Of a stretch of DNA of 64,000 bases, positions 18,501 to 28,168 are shown piece after piece. Within the stretch, counting starts at the first letter, position 1. The number at the start of each line of letters is the position of its first letter. The translations under genes and the position numbers were made by a program. Where the stretch lies: positions 1 through 64,000 of the forward strand of contig NZ_JAUYZI010000035.1 in NCBI RefSeq assembly GCF_030700245.1, written 5' to 3'. The stretch is from Methylobacterium amylolyticum. GTDB lineage: Bacteria > Pseudomonadota > Alphaproteobacteria > Rhizobiales > Beijerinckiaceae. The notes below the pieces were generated by a model. The model worked only from the letters and a program-made list of their open reading frames with translations. It had not been told where the DNA came from and made no database searches.

Positions 18501-19024
18501 AGGACGGAATCGGGGGTGCGGGTGTAGCGCACTGCGGACGGCGCGGTGGACGGCGCGGCCGGCATTGCCGGTGCGGCGGTCACCGCCGCCTCCGGGGCTA
18601 TCGCCGCGGGCCGGCGCGGCTGGCGCACCAGCACGCCCGGCGAGGACGCCTCGCGGTCGATGCGGCTCTCGGGTCGCTCGTCCGCCCGGGACGCGTCCCG
18701 CATGTCGAGGCTCGCCCGGTCGTCGAAGACGTGGTCGGGCCACAGGCTCTCGCGCGGCGCCGACCGCGGGGCGCGCTCGGGCCCCTCGCGGCCGACCATG
18801 GCGGCCGGCGGCGTCAGCCAGCTCGGCTCGGCGCGCCGGCCCGGGGCGCCGTAGCCGACGCGGGCGGGACCGCTGGCGGCCCCGGTCAGGCGCCGGGTCA
18901 GCGTCGCCCGCAGGGCCATCAGGCGGTGGGCCAGGGCCCCGAGGGAGAGGCCGGAGCGGTCGCCGCCGCGGACCGGCCGGGCAGGGTCACGGTGAGAGTA
19001 CGGAGGCCGTCCCGATGCGCGCAT
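15530..19024 (-). CDS. ftsK: FtsK/SpoIIIE-family DNA translocase without N-terminal membrane domain
   Basis: The 1164-aa motor pumps DNA during chromosome segregation and dimer resolution. The C-terminal half has the FtsK domain: Walker A GTTGSGKSVAIN, Walker B IVIVVDEMADLMM, then ATQRPSVDVITG. It ends with the winged-helix gamma domain (SYIQRRLQIGYNRAASIMERME) that reads KOPS/FRS sites. The first 550 or so residues are Ala/Pro/Glu-rich linker with no run long enough for the four helices usually found. The ATG at 19024 was chosen because further upstream residues are shadow-like. Neighbours lolA and xth match the alphaproteobacterial ftsK locus. Confidence 0.93.
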   Translation of the reverse strand: MRASGRPPYSHRDPARPVRGGDRSGLSLGALAHRLMALRATLTRRLTGAASGPARVGYGAPGRRAEPSWLTPPAAMVGREGPERAPRSAPRESLWPDHVFDDRASLDMRDASRADERPESRIDREASSPGVLVRQPRRPAAIAPEAAVTAAPAMPAAPSTAPSAVRYTRTPDSVLQERRQRALEAERVALERARAEAQAALVAVETAREDAVRAEAVRVEAARTVEREAETRVAEAVPADVPLWRQPFVAPPGVRYFRTPDRRPARPAVELSASTAHIEPVPPVPAPAPVDRVAEAVASVPAEPRDWSDLPDWSGAQPWFGDDWSSVEVWAGLEPGAVPEAAPPAIVPGEPVAAGIDAIGIARVSAPMPLEAAERFVSVPVDISLLRALPPKPVYVLDRLVRFDQPPLPADGQDNGSRQDDREGAEAANHVAFLPVRPALSLVFGPGSAAQAPPAETPPVAETAPAEPVPAAPRRALCAMAARAAIRAAGQPARPAAPEAEAVPAAVPAPFVPAPFVPAAPVEPAPAPASVAAEPAERVVIPIPPRPVLLRGRLAPAPEPVEEPAIAEITAGEPAAGEPEPVAAESVTPLPFAEEPAAPAPSVPVVAPRTHRIPANRHLEIASVENADYTLPSLDLLAQPQGSDAQEVDADVLEQNALNLQQTVQDFGVRGDILAVRPGPVVTLYELEPAPGTKSSRVIGLSDDIARSMSAVSARVAVVPGRNVIGIELPNEVRETVYLRELLSVPDFYESKHKLALCLGKNIGGEPIIADLARMPHLLVAGTTGSGKSVAINTMILSLLYRLKPEECRLIMVDPKMLELSVYDGIPHLLSPVVIDPKKAVIALKWAVREMEERYKKMAKIAVRNIDGYNARMKEARDRGEVITRTVQTGFNRETGEAVFEQEEMDLSALPYIVIVVDEMADLMMVAGKDIEGAIQRLAQMARAAGIHLIMATQRPSVDVITGTIKANFPTRISFQVTSKIDSRTILGEMGAEQLLGQGDMLFMAGGGRTTRVHGPFCSDSEVESVVAHLKRQGRPSYLDAVTADDAPEDAPKEGKSGRGAKAEKAERAEEAEEATVFDIGAFAAAAGGDSDELYKQAIEVVLRDEKASTSYIQRRLQIGYNRAASIMERMEIEGIVGPANHAGKREILVAGAPHGAGVAYDDD

Positions 19025-19142
19025 GGGTTCTCGAACGATACTCGAAACAGGGGGACCCGCCCGTGGGCAGGCGGCTCCCGACGAGTTAGAACCGGTAGCG
19101 TTAACGGAGGCTTGAAAAGCGGACGGCGACGTGAACGCACTG

Positions 19143-20228
19143 GGAATTCTCGAAACCAATAGGACGTAGTACACCAACAGCAATCGATGCATTTAAGGCA
19201 TGATGATAGCGATGACGGACGACGTAATATCAAGCGACGACATAAAATCGGGACTTGTTGCAGAATGGATGCAATTGATAGATGCATCTCTTGCTAGAAG
19301 ATCCGTTGATATTTCTTCTCGTTTATGGCCGGCTTGCGCGCTATTCGTTGAACATGCCATTGTGAGTTTTGGTTCAGGCGAAGATGCTATTATCCCTGAT
19401 GCTGAAATGCGCATGAAGTTTTTCGATAGCAAGTCGTTCCAAGAGTTTTTTATATTAATTTTAGACTGGTATAGGAAAAAATATGGTAAGTCGTTCGATA
19501 CAAAGGACGATTGGGTGCTAAAGGGAGTCACGATCTTCTCGGGAGTGCCCTTTGAGTTGCGCGTGCCCGTGCTGCATAAAAAATCCTCAAGCAGGGAATA
19601 TTTAGAGATAAAATTCTCTGAGAGCGTTGAGGATGATGAATTTGCTCTTGATTGGATTGCTGATCCACCGAACTGGGCTGAATTTTCGACTGAGGAAGTT
19701 GAAACGATAAGATTGGAAGCAAATTGGCTAGCGGGAAGAATTAGAAAAATAAAATCTGAGCTCCTTACGCCAGAAAGATCAGATAAAATGTGTGAGGCAC
19801 TGAGCGGCGACATTTCAATGCATTTAGAGACTGCAGCGAACCACATTTTGCAAGGCAGAAGCTACGGTCTGGCTTATTGGGAAAGTCATCAAGCCTGTGA
19901 AAAAGTTATAAAATTTATCCTCCGGCAATCAAGCGTGAAATACAACCACATACATAACTTAGTTGAGCTATATAATATGATACCAGATATAAAAAAGAGA
20001 AAAATTGGCTCAATAATTATGCATGATCTGCCAGATGGAAGACAAGCAGTCAAAGCCAGGTATAGCGGAAATGGAGAAATTAACCTCGCCGCTGCGTATG
20101 CTTCATACAAGAGATCGATTGACTTCGTTGCAAATGCAACGAAGTCTTTTGAATTCAAACACCGACTGGCAGGGCAATCGATGAAAATCCGCAAGCCAGC
20201 GTTCATCCCTTGAACCAGTGAGAATTCC
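19143..20228. other. AT-rich island between ftsK and nadE
   Basis: Base composition falls sharply (many lines near 35-45% GC against about 70% outside), with A/T-ending codons throughout. GGAATTCTC at 19143-19151 and its reverse complement at 20220-20228 flank the segment; the 9-bp match includes a palindromic GAATTC, so it may be chance. No integrase, transposase or target duplication was found. Confidence 0.6.
19200..20213 (+). CDS. Unknown protein with C-terminal HEPN-like domain
   Basis: The 337-aa protein was not matched to a named family. Residues about 210-325 look like a HEPN helical bundle: a helix AYWESHQACEKVIKFILRQ, then KYNHIHNLVELYNMI (in place of the THDLVELL segment), then ARYSGNGEINLAAAYASYKRSIDFV (in place of the ARYP helix). 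HEPN domains are RNases or RNA-binding domains of toxin and defence systems. A clear Rx4-6H catalytic motif is not obvious, so activity is uncertain. The N-terminal 200 residues are unrecognised. AAGG at 19195-19198 precedes clustered ATGs at 19200, 19203 and 19212. Composition points to horizontal transfer. Confidence 0.75.
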   Translation: MMIAMTDDVISSDDIKSGLVAEWMQLIDASLARRSVDISSRLWPACALFVEHAIVSFGSGEDAIIPDAEMRMKFFDSKSFQEFFILILDWYRKKYGKSFDTKDDWVLKGVTIFSGVPFELRVPVLHKKSSSREYLEIKFSESVEDDEFALDWIADPPNWAEFSTEEVETIRLEANWLAGRIRKIKSELLTPERSDKMCEALSGDISMHLETAANHILQGRSYGLAYWESHQACEKVIKFILRQSSVKYNHIHNLVELYNMIPDIKKRKIGSIIMHDLPDGRQAVKARYSGNGEINLAAAYASYKRSIDFVANATKSFEFKHRLAGQSMKIRKPAFIP

Positions 20229-20231
20229 GCC

Positions 20232-22292
<2,061 letters not shown>

Positions 22293-22397
22293 CCGTCACA
22301 AACCCGACCGATTGTGCCATTATGACCACGGTCAAGCCGATTCTTCGCAGTGCAACGAGGGGTTGGCAACCGGAGGCGGCCTAGCGGAGGGGTTGCG

Positions 22398-22628
22398 ATG
22401 CGCAGCTACAACCTGTTCCAGCTCAAGAGCGTCGAGGGCCTCTGCTGCGCGGTCCCGGAATCGAGCACGGTGCCGGCGTTCATCGGCGCCGGCCGCTGGA
22501 CCTTCGGCGGCAAGCTCGGCACGGAATGCCGGCTGCCGCTGGACTTCGACGACCGCGCCGCCGACACGGCCGTGCGGTTCAACGGCTTCTACCTGTTCCA
22601 GACGGTCGACCGGCGCTTCATCGCCTGA
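22398..22628 (+). CDS. Small hypothetical protein
   Basis: The 76-aa protein is not recognised. It contains aromatic residues and two Cys near residue 16 (EGLCCAVPE). The ATG follows a GGAGG box at 22386-22390. A 20-codon frame (22321-22383, MTTVKPILRS...) ends 14 bases earlier and could be a leader peptide, but it has no ribosome-binding site. Confidence 0.6.
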   Translation: MRSYNLFQLKSVEGLCCAVPESSTVPAFIGAGRWTFGGKLGTECRLPLDFDDRAADTAVRFNGFYLFQTVDRRFIA

Positions 22629-22684
22629 GCGCCGGACGCGAAGCGCGGATCACGACCAGCATTCCTTAAGAGCTGCCGTGCAGT

Positions 22685-22714
22685 GATCCCGGCGACGTCG
22701 CATTCGCCGGGATC
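22685..22714 (+). promoter_or_regulatory. Hairpin covering the translation start region of the PilZ gene
   Basis: Two 11-base arms (22685-22695 and 22704-22714) pair perfectly around an 8-base loop, ending five bases before the PilZ ATG. The only purine-rich ribosome-binding candidate lies in the right arm, so the fold could limit translation. Confidence 0.45.
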
Positions 22715-22719
22715 GGACC

Positions 22720-23145
22720 ATGTCCTCCGACAATCGCAGGGAGCCGCGCCAGAGAGTCTTTCTCAAGGGGCGCATCACGTTCAACAACGGCGCGTCGAGC
22801 TTCGACTGTCTCGTGCGCGATCTGTCCGGCCTCGGCGCACGGCTCGCGCTGAGCGAGACGGCGTCGCTGCCCGAGGCGTTCGACCTCTACATCGCCCAGA
22901 AGGACCGCACCTACCGCTCGATGCTGCGCTGGCGCCGCCAGGACGGGATCGGCGTGACCTTCGTCGAGGCGGCCCAGCCCGCCGCACAACCCGCCGCCGA
23001 GCCGGCGGGGGGCGACGCCTCGGTCGCGTTCCTGCTGCGCCGGATCGGCGAGCTGGAGGCGGAGAACGCCGCCCTGCGCCGGATGCTGGCCGGCACGACC
23101 GGACCGGGGGTCGCGGGGCCGGGTGACGCCGCGAGCGCGGCCTGA
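22720..23145 (+). CDS. PilZ-domain protein
   Basis: The 141-aa protein has one PilZ domain, a c-di-GMP-binding fold. The N-terminal arginine motif is RREPRQRV and the second motif is RDLSGLGARL, the (D/N)xSxxG form. Both are intact, so binding is plausible. The C-terminal 40 residues form a short acidic coiled-coil-like helix (RRIGELEAENAALRRML). No attached effector domain; the target is unknown. Confidence 0.88.
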   Translation: MSSDNRREPRQRVFLKGRITFNNGASSFDCLVRDLSGLGARLALSETASLPEAFDLYIAQKDRTYRSMLRWRRQDGIGVTFVEAAQPAAQPAAEPAGGDASVAFLLRRIGELEAENAALRRMLAGTTGPGVAGPGDAASAA

Positions 23146-23157
23146 CCCGGCGCCCGC

Positions 23158-23583
23158 TCAGCCCAGGGCCGCGCGGATGCGGGCGGCGTGCTCGGCCAGC
23201 ACCGCGCCGTCGGCCATGCCGCCCTCGTGGCGCTTCAGCGGCACGCCGTCCCGCCGCGGGATGATATGAAAGTGCAGATGGAACACCGTCTGCCCGCTCG
23301 CCGGCTCGTTGAACTGGAACACCGTCAGCCCGTCGGCCTCGAACGCCGCCTTCACCGCCCGGGCGACCGTCTGCACGCTGCGCGCCAGGGCGGCCAGCGT
23401 CTCCGGCTCGGCGTCCAGCAGCCCGCGGGACGGCGCCTTCGGGATCACCAGGGTGTGGCCCTCGCCCTGGGGCATCACGTCCATGAAGGCGAGCGTGTGC
23501 GCGTCCTCGTAGACCGTGTGGGCCGGCAGCTCCCCGCGCAGGATCTTGGCGAAGATGTTGTCGGGATCGTAGGCCGCGCTCAT
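23158..23583 (-). CDS. HIT-family nucleotide hydrolase/transferase
   Basis: The 141-aa protein of the HINT branch has FAKILRGELPAHTVYED at the N-terminus and the histidine triad HLHFHIIPR near residue 97. Family members hydrolyse nucleoside phosphoramidates or dinucleoside polyphosphates. The ATG at 23583 follows a GAGGAGGG ribosome-binding site. Divergent from the CDF transporter. Confidence 0.93.
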   Translation of the reverse strand: MSAAYDPDNIFAKILRGELPAHTVYEDAHTLAFMDVMPQGEGHTLVIPKAPSRGLLDAEPETLAALARSVQTVARAVKAAFEADGLTVFQFNEPASGQTVFHLHFHIIPRRDGVPLKRHEGGMADGAVLAEHAARIRAALG

Positions 23584-23766
23584 CCGCCCTCCTCGTCTCG
23601 TGCCGGTCCGTTGCCGCTTCGGCGGGCCGCCGCGATCCGGCGTCTCCCGGCCCGGCAGGTTGCACGGCCCCCGGCCTCGCGTCCACACGGGAACCGTCCG
23701 GGCCGGGCGCGGCTTTCATCCCCCGGTCCGCGACCCACGCGCGCGGCGTAGGGCACGGGGGCGCGC

Positions 23767-24726
23767 ATGGCGCACGAGAGCACGGGCGCGATCTACGCCG
23801 CCGCGGGGGCCAACCTCGCCATCGCCACCGCCAAGTTCGTCGGCGGGTTCCTCACCGGCTCGACGGCGATGATCGCCGAGGGCGTGCACTCGGTGGTCGA
23901 CACGGCCAACCAAGTGCTGCTGCTCGTCGGCCTGAAGCGCTCCGAGAAGCCCGCCGACGCGCGCCACCCGTTCGGCTACGGTCGGGAGATCTACTTCTAC
24001 GCCTTCGTCGTCGCCCTGATGATCTTCCTCGGGGGCGGGCTGTTCGCGATCTACGAGGGCCTCCACCGGATCTGGCATCCCGAACCCGACCGGGACGCGG
24101 AGTTCCTGGGCTACCGGCTGCCGGGCTTCTGGGTGAACGTCACCATCCTCGGCTTCGCCACCGCCGCCGAGGGCTTCTCCTGGGTGGTGGCGATGCGCCA
24201 ATTCTGGAAGGAGAAGGGCGCGCGCTCGGCGCTGCACGCCATCCGCCGCAGCAAGGATCCGAGCCTGTTCACGGTCCTGGCCGAGGACACGGCGGCGCTG
24301 ATCGGCCTGCTGATCGCGTTCGCGGGCGTGATCCTCGCCCACCTGCTCGAGATGCCGATGCTCGACGGCCTCGCCTCGGTGGGGATCGGGCTGGTGCTCG
24401 TGGGCATGGCGGCGTTCCTGATGTTCGAGACCCACGGCCTGCTGATCGGCGAGGCGGCCGACCCGGAACTCGTCGCGCTGATCGAGGAGCTGGCCCGGGC
24501 CGAGCCCGGCGTGCGGCACCTCAACGAGGTGCTGACCCAGCATCTCGGCCCCTCCGACATCCTCGTGAACCTCAGCCTCGACATGGCCGACGACCTGAGC
24601 GCGGGCGAGGTCGAGAGCCTCGTCACCCGCCTCGACCGCACCCTGAAGCAGCGCAATCCCGACGTGAAGCGGGTGTTCATCGAGATCCAGGCCAAGGCTG
24701 CCGCGCAGGCCCGGGCCGCGGCCTGA
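23767..24726 (+). CDS. Cation diffusion facilitator (CDF) metal exporter
   Basis: The 319-aa inner-membrane protein has five to six transmembrane segments and a C-terminal cytoplasmic domain. The metal-site residues are in EGVHSVVDTANQ (HxxxD) and AEDTAALIG. Such transporters export Zn2+, Fe2+, Co2+ or Mn2+ in exchange for protons. Metal specificity cannot be read with confidence. Confidence 0.9.
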   Translation: MAHESTGAIYAAAGANLAIATAKFVGGFLTGSTAMIAEGVHSVVDTANQVLLLVGLKRSEKPADARHPFGYGREIYFYAFVVALMIFLGGGLFAIYEGLHRIWHPEPDRDAEFLGYRLPGFWVNVTILGFATAAEGFSWVVAMRQFWKEKGARSALHAIRRSKDPSLFTVLAEDTAALIGLLIAFAGVILAHLLEMPMLDGLASVGIGLVLVGMAAFLMFETHGLLIGEAADPELVALIEELARAEPGVRHLNEVLTQHLGPSDILVNLSLDMADDLSAGEVESLVTRLDRTLKQRNPDVKRVFIEIQAKAAAQARAAA

Positions 24727-24749
24727 CGATCGCCGCCCGGGACGGACCC

Positions 24750-25260
24750 TCAGCTATCCGCCTTCTGCTCGGCGGTCTTGCGGGCGAGGTAGGTCTTCGT
24801 CGTCGTCTCGATGATTCCGGACAGCGCCTCGGCGCCGGCCTCCTCCTCCGCGACGGCCTTGCGGAACCTCCGGCACCTGCGCCGACTGGCCCGCCGCCTC
24901 GGCGATGACGCCCAGCGAGCGGTAGGCCGCGATCTGCTCGTGCTGGTAGGCATAGGCGGCGTAGAGGTTCTTCAGCGTCTCGTCGCCGGCCACCGCGTGG
25001 GCGGCCCCCGACACGAGGCCCGCCACGCTGGTCACCGTGTCCTTGAGCGTCGAGGACGACTCGCCCACCGCCTTCAGGGCGGCGTCGAGCCGGGCGATCT
25101 GCCCGTGCGTCGCGTCGAGGTGCTGGCGGGTGACGCGCTCGTAGTCCGGGTAGTGTTCCAGGCCCTTCAGCACCGTGGTCATGGTGTGCACGCCCTGCAG
25201 CTCCGCGACGCGGGTGTTGCGCAGGGCGGTCGCGTAGATCTCCTGGATGTCGGTCGTCAT
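24750..25260 (-). pseudogene. DUF892 (YciF-like, ferritin-like) protein, frameshifted near the 3' end
   Basis: The first 130 or so residues from the ATG at 25260 form a DUF892 ferritin-like helical protein (IYATALRNTRVAELQGV, QHLDATHGQIARLDAAL, YAYQHEQIAAYRSLG). Near 24870 the frame breaks into a Gly/Arg-rich tail ending at 24754. Removing one G from GGAGG restores QVPEFRKAVAEEEAGAEAL and a normal family C-terminus ending at 24750. This is either a sequencing error or a recent +1 mutation. DUF892 proteins are stress-associated. Confidence 0.75.
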
Positions 25261-25401
25261 GCTGGCTCCGGTCGAGGGCGTCCCGCGCGGGTTCACGCGG
25301 GCTTCACCCGTCCAATCGAGCGGAGGGATCGATGTTTCTGCGCCCAAATCGCGCGTGCGGCGTCGTGCCGGTGCGCCTTGACCCGGGCCGCCCCGGGACC
25401 C

Positions 25402-26259
25402 TCAGAGTGCGGGGTCGGCGTGCCCCACCTGGGCGAGGCTGAGCGCCCAGAGCCGCTCCTGTACGGCCTCGTCGCGGCTCTCGGGGGAGGAGGTGCGGGG
25501 CGTCGAGCGGGAGAAGTACAGGCCGGTGACGCCGTCGAGCCCGGGCTCGCTCGCCACGTGGAGCGAGGTCGCCGCGCCCTGCTCCGGGCTCTTCAGCAGC
25601 GGCCGCATCAGCCCCCAGGCGAAGCCGAGCACGCCGCCCGTGTTGCGCGCGAAGCCGGAATTGATCACCCCCGGGTGCAGGGCGTTGACGGCGATGCCGG
25701 GCAGACGCCGCGCCAGGGCGTAGGTGAACAGCACGTTGCCGAGCTTCGCCTGACAATAGGCCCGCATCGCACCGAAGCGCCGCGCACCGGCGATGTCGTC
25801 GAAGTCGATGTGCCCGCGCCGGTGCGCCTCCGAGGCGACGTTGACGATCCGCGGCCTGGCCCCGGCCGCGGCCGAGGCCCGCAGCGGTTCGAGCAGCTCC
25901 AGCGTCAGGAGCACGTAGCCGAGATGGTCGAGCGCCCAGGTGCGCTCCAGCCCGTCGGCCGTGAGGACCCGCCGGTCGAAGATCGCCCCGGCATTGTTCA
26001 CCAGCACGTCGAGGCGCGGGTAGGCCGCCCGCAGCTCGGCCGCGAGCCGCCGGATCTCGGCCTGGGACGACAGGTCGGCCACGTGCACGTCGACCGCGGC
26101 GCCCGGTACGGCCGCGCGGATCCCCTCCGCGCAGTCCCGCGTCCGGACCGCGTCGCGCCCGACGATCCCGACCCGCGCGCCCATCCGCGCGAGCCCGAGC
26201 GCCGTCTCGTAGCCGATGCCGTTGGTCGCCCCGGTGACGAGGCAGACCCGCCCCCGCAT
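25402..26259 (-). CDS. Short-chain dehydrogenase/reductase (retinol dehydrogenase-like)
   Basis: The 285-aa NAD(P)-dependent oxidoreductase has a Rossmann cofactor motif TGATNGIG, then VLVNNAGAIFDRR and the catalytic YCQAKLGN with an upstream Ser in VNVASEAHR. The layout resembles WW-domain oxidoreductase/retinol dehydrogenase types. It starts five bases after the UPF0391 gene, so the two probably form an operon under the stress promoter. Substrate unknown. Confidence 0.9.
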   Translation of the reverse strand: MRGRVCLVTGATNGIGYETALGLARMGARVGIVGRDAVRTRDCAEGIRAAVPGAAVDVHVADLSSQAEIRRLAAELRAAYPRLDVLVNNAGAIFDRRVLTADGLERTWALDHLGYVLLTLELLEPLRASAAAGARPRIVNVASEAHRRGHIDFDDIAGARRFGAMRAYCQAKLGNVLFTYALARRLPGIAVNALHPGVINSGFARNTGGVLGFAWGLMRPLLKSPEQGAATSLHVASEPGLDGVTGLYFSRSTPRTSSPESRDEAVQERLWALSLAQVGHADPAL

Positions 26260-26264
26260 CGCGC

Positions 26265-26444
26265 TCAGAACACCGCCTGCCCGACCGCGAAGGCGATCAC
26301 GACGATGACGATCGCGACGAGCAGGAACAGGCCGAACAGGATGCGCGCCAGCGAACTCGCGCCCGAGGCGATGCCGGTGAAGCCCAGCGCGCCCGCGACC
26401 AGCGAGACCACGAAGCAGATCAGCGCCCATTTCAGAAGGGTCAT
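26265..26444 (-). CDS. UPF0391 (DUF1328, YtjA-like) small membrane protein
   Basis: The 59-aa protein is almost entirely hydrophobic, with two transmembrane helices (LLKWALICFVVSLVAGALGF and ARILFGLFLLVAIVIVVIAF). It matches the YtjA/UPF0391 family in size and pattern. The ATG at 26444 is the family start. Often stress-induced in alphaproteobacteria, in line with the promoter found upstream. Confidence 0.85.
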   Translation of the reverse strand: MTLLKWALICFVVSLVAGALGFTGIASGASSLARILFGLFLLVAIVIVVIAFAVGQAVF

Positions 26445-26496
26445 GCGCCTCACTCCGGAAGGCCCGGCGGCCCCGGGCGTGAACGATCGGTCGCTC

Positions 26497-26521
26497 AACC
26501 GGCTTCAAGCGCGACCGTTCC
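26497..26521 (-). promoter_or_regulatory. Sigma-EcfG-type (general stress) promoter
   Basis: On the minus strand GGAAC (26521-26517) is followed after 16 bases by GGTT (26500-26497), close to the GGAAC-N16/17-CGTT consensus. It lies about 50 bases upstream of the UPF0391 start and would drive UPF0391-SDR. Confidence 0.55.
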
Positions 26522-26551
26522 GCGCAAAACCCGCCGCGCAAGCCTTTATTC

Positions 26552-27946
26552 TCAGCCGCGCTCCGCGGCGGCTGGGGCGGCCGGCTCCGGAGGCGCGGCG
26601 CGCTCCAGCATGATCTCGGCCAGGGTGTGGTAGAGGCCGCCCCGGCAGATCGCCTTCGACGCGGCGTCGGCGATCAGCGCGGCGATCATCAGCGGGATGA
26701 TCAGCGCGTGGTTCTGGGTCATCTCGGTGACGATGACGAAGCTGGTGATCGGCGCCTGGAGGACGCCGGCGAGGTAGGCCACCATGCCGATCAGCACGAG
26801 GGCGCCCACCTCGACCCCCGGCAGCAGATCCTGCGCCATCACGTGCACCGTGCCGCCGAGCCCGGCGCCCACCGCCAGCGAGGGCGCGAACAGGCCGCCG
26901 GGGATGCCGCTCACCGAGCTGAGCACCGTCGCGACGAACTTCAGCGGCGCGAAGGCGAGGCTCGCGGCCGAATCGCCGTGCAGGATCGCCCGCGCCTCCT
27001 CGTAGCCGGTGCCGTAGGCCGCGCCCCCCGAGGCCAGCCCGCAGCCGGCGACGCCGAGACCGCAGAGTGCGGCGAACAGCACCGGACGCCGCCGGATCAG
27101 GCGCCCGGCGCGTCCCGGCAGGCCGCGGGCGAACAGGATCAGCAGCCGGCTGAAGACGCCGCCCGCCAGCCCGCCGACGAGCGCCAGCACCGGCACGATC
27201 CATCCGGCACTCGCCGGCAGGGTCGCCTGCGTCGTGCCGAAATAGGTGTAGTTGCCGCTCAGCCAGATCGAGGTCAGGCCCGCCGCCACGATCCCGGCGG
27301 CGATCAGCGCCGAGGAGCGCGCCTCGTAGGCGCGGCCCAGTTCCTCGATCCCGAACACGATCCCGGCCAGCGGCGTGTTGAAGGCGGCGGCGACGCCCGC
27401 CGCGCCGCCGGCGAGCAGCAGGCCCGGCAGGCGCTCCGGCGTCAGCCGGCCGAAGGCCGCCATGATCGCGGCGCCGACCTGCACGGTCGGCCCCTCGCGG
27501 CCCGCCGACGCCCCGCAGAACAGGCCGAGGAACAGCACGAGGACCTTGCCGACCGCGACCCGGGGCGAGATCAGGCTCTGGCGGTAGCCCGCGTCCCGGG
27601 CGTGGCGGGCGGCGATCACCTGCGGGATGCCCGAGCCCTGCGAGTTCGGGAACACGGTCAGCGCCAGCAGCGCGGCCAGGGCGAAGCCCGCGGGCGTCAG
27701 GATCAGGGCGACCAGCGGCTCCGGCTCGACGATCCGCCGGAAGCCGGCCTGGGCGAGGTCGGCCCCCTTGGCCATCAGCACCGCGGCGAGCCCCACCCCG
27801 ATGCCGCCGACGAGGAACAGGAGACGCCCCCGCCAGAGGGGGTAGGCCCCCCGGGAGGCGGCGCGCAGGCGGGCGATCGCGCGGCGGGATCCCTTCGGGG
27901 CGCCGCTCCGCGCCTCGTGCGACGCCTCGTCCTGCGTCCCCGCCAT
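26552..27946 (-). CDS. ClC-family chloride channel/transporter
   Basis: The 464-aa membrane protein carries the three ClC selectivity motifs: GSGIPQ, GREGPTVQVG (with the gating glutamate that marks H+/Cl- exchangers) and GGLFAPSLAVG. It has about 10-12 hydrophobic helices and no C-terminal CBS domains. Roles include acid resistance and anion balance. The ATG at 27946 is followed by a basic cytoplasmic N-terminus. Confidence 0.93.
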   Translation of the reverse strand: MAGTQDEASHEARSGAPKGSRRAIARLRAASRGAYPLWRGRLLFLVGGIGVGLAAVLMAKGADLAQAGFRRIVEPEPLVALILTPAGFALAALLALTVFPNSQGSGIPQVIAARHARDAGYRQSLISPRVAVGKVLVLFLGLFCGASAGREGPTVQVGAAIMAAFGRLTPERLPGLLLAGGAAGVAAAFNTPLAGIVFGIEELGRAYEARSSALIAAGIVAAGLTSIWLSGNYTYFGTTQATLPASAGWIVPVLALVGGLAGGVFSRLLILFARGLPGRAGRLIRRRPVLFAALCGLGVAGCGLASGGAAYGTGYEEARAILHGDSAASLAFAPLKFVATVLSSVSGIPGGLFAPSLAVGAGLGGTVHVMAQDLLPGVEVGALVLIGMVAYLAGVLQAPITSFVIVTEMTQNHALIIPLMIAALIADAASKAICRGGLYHTLAEIMLERAAPPEPAAPAAAERG

Positions 27947-28168
27947 GCGTCCTCGCCCCCGTTCCAGCCCGTGTCCGGGACGGCACCCCGCCGAACCGGC
28001 CTCGCCGGACTGCGTCTAGAGCCACGCTCGTCCGCGATGCAAACGGTGCCGGCAAGAGGCGGGCCGGGATCGGCGCCGCCCGGTGCCCGGGCGCGGCGGC
28101 GTTCGCGGTCGGCCGCGCCCGGGCGGAGGATGGGGGCTGAGGACGGGGGCGGACGGCGCAGCGCCCCC

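Noticed and set aside
14987..19162. A 1391-codon open frame opposite ftsK and lolA
   Set aside because: It has the skewed composition of an antisense shadow in GC-rich DNA and no domain, while ftsK and lolA on the other strand are clear.
22321..22383. 20-codon open frame before the 76-aa gene
   Set aside because: No ribosome-binding site and no clear conservation clue; mentioned only as a possible leader peptide.
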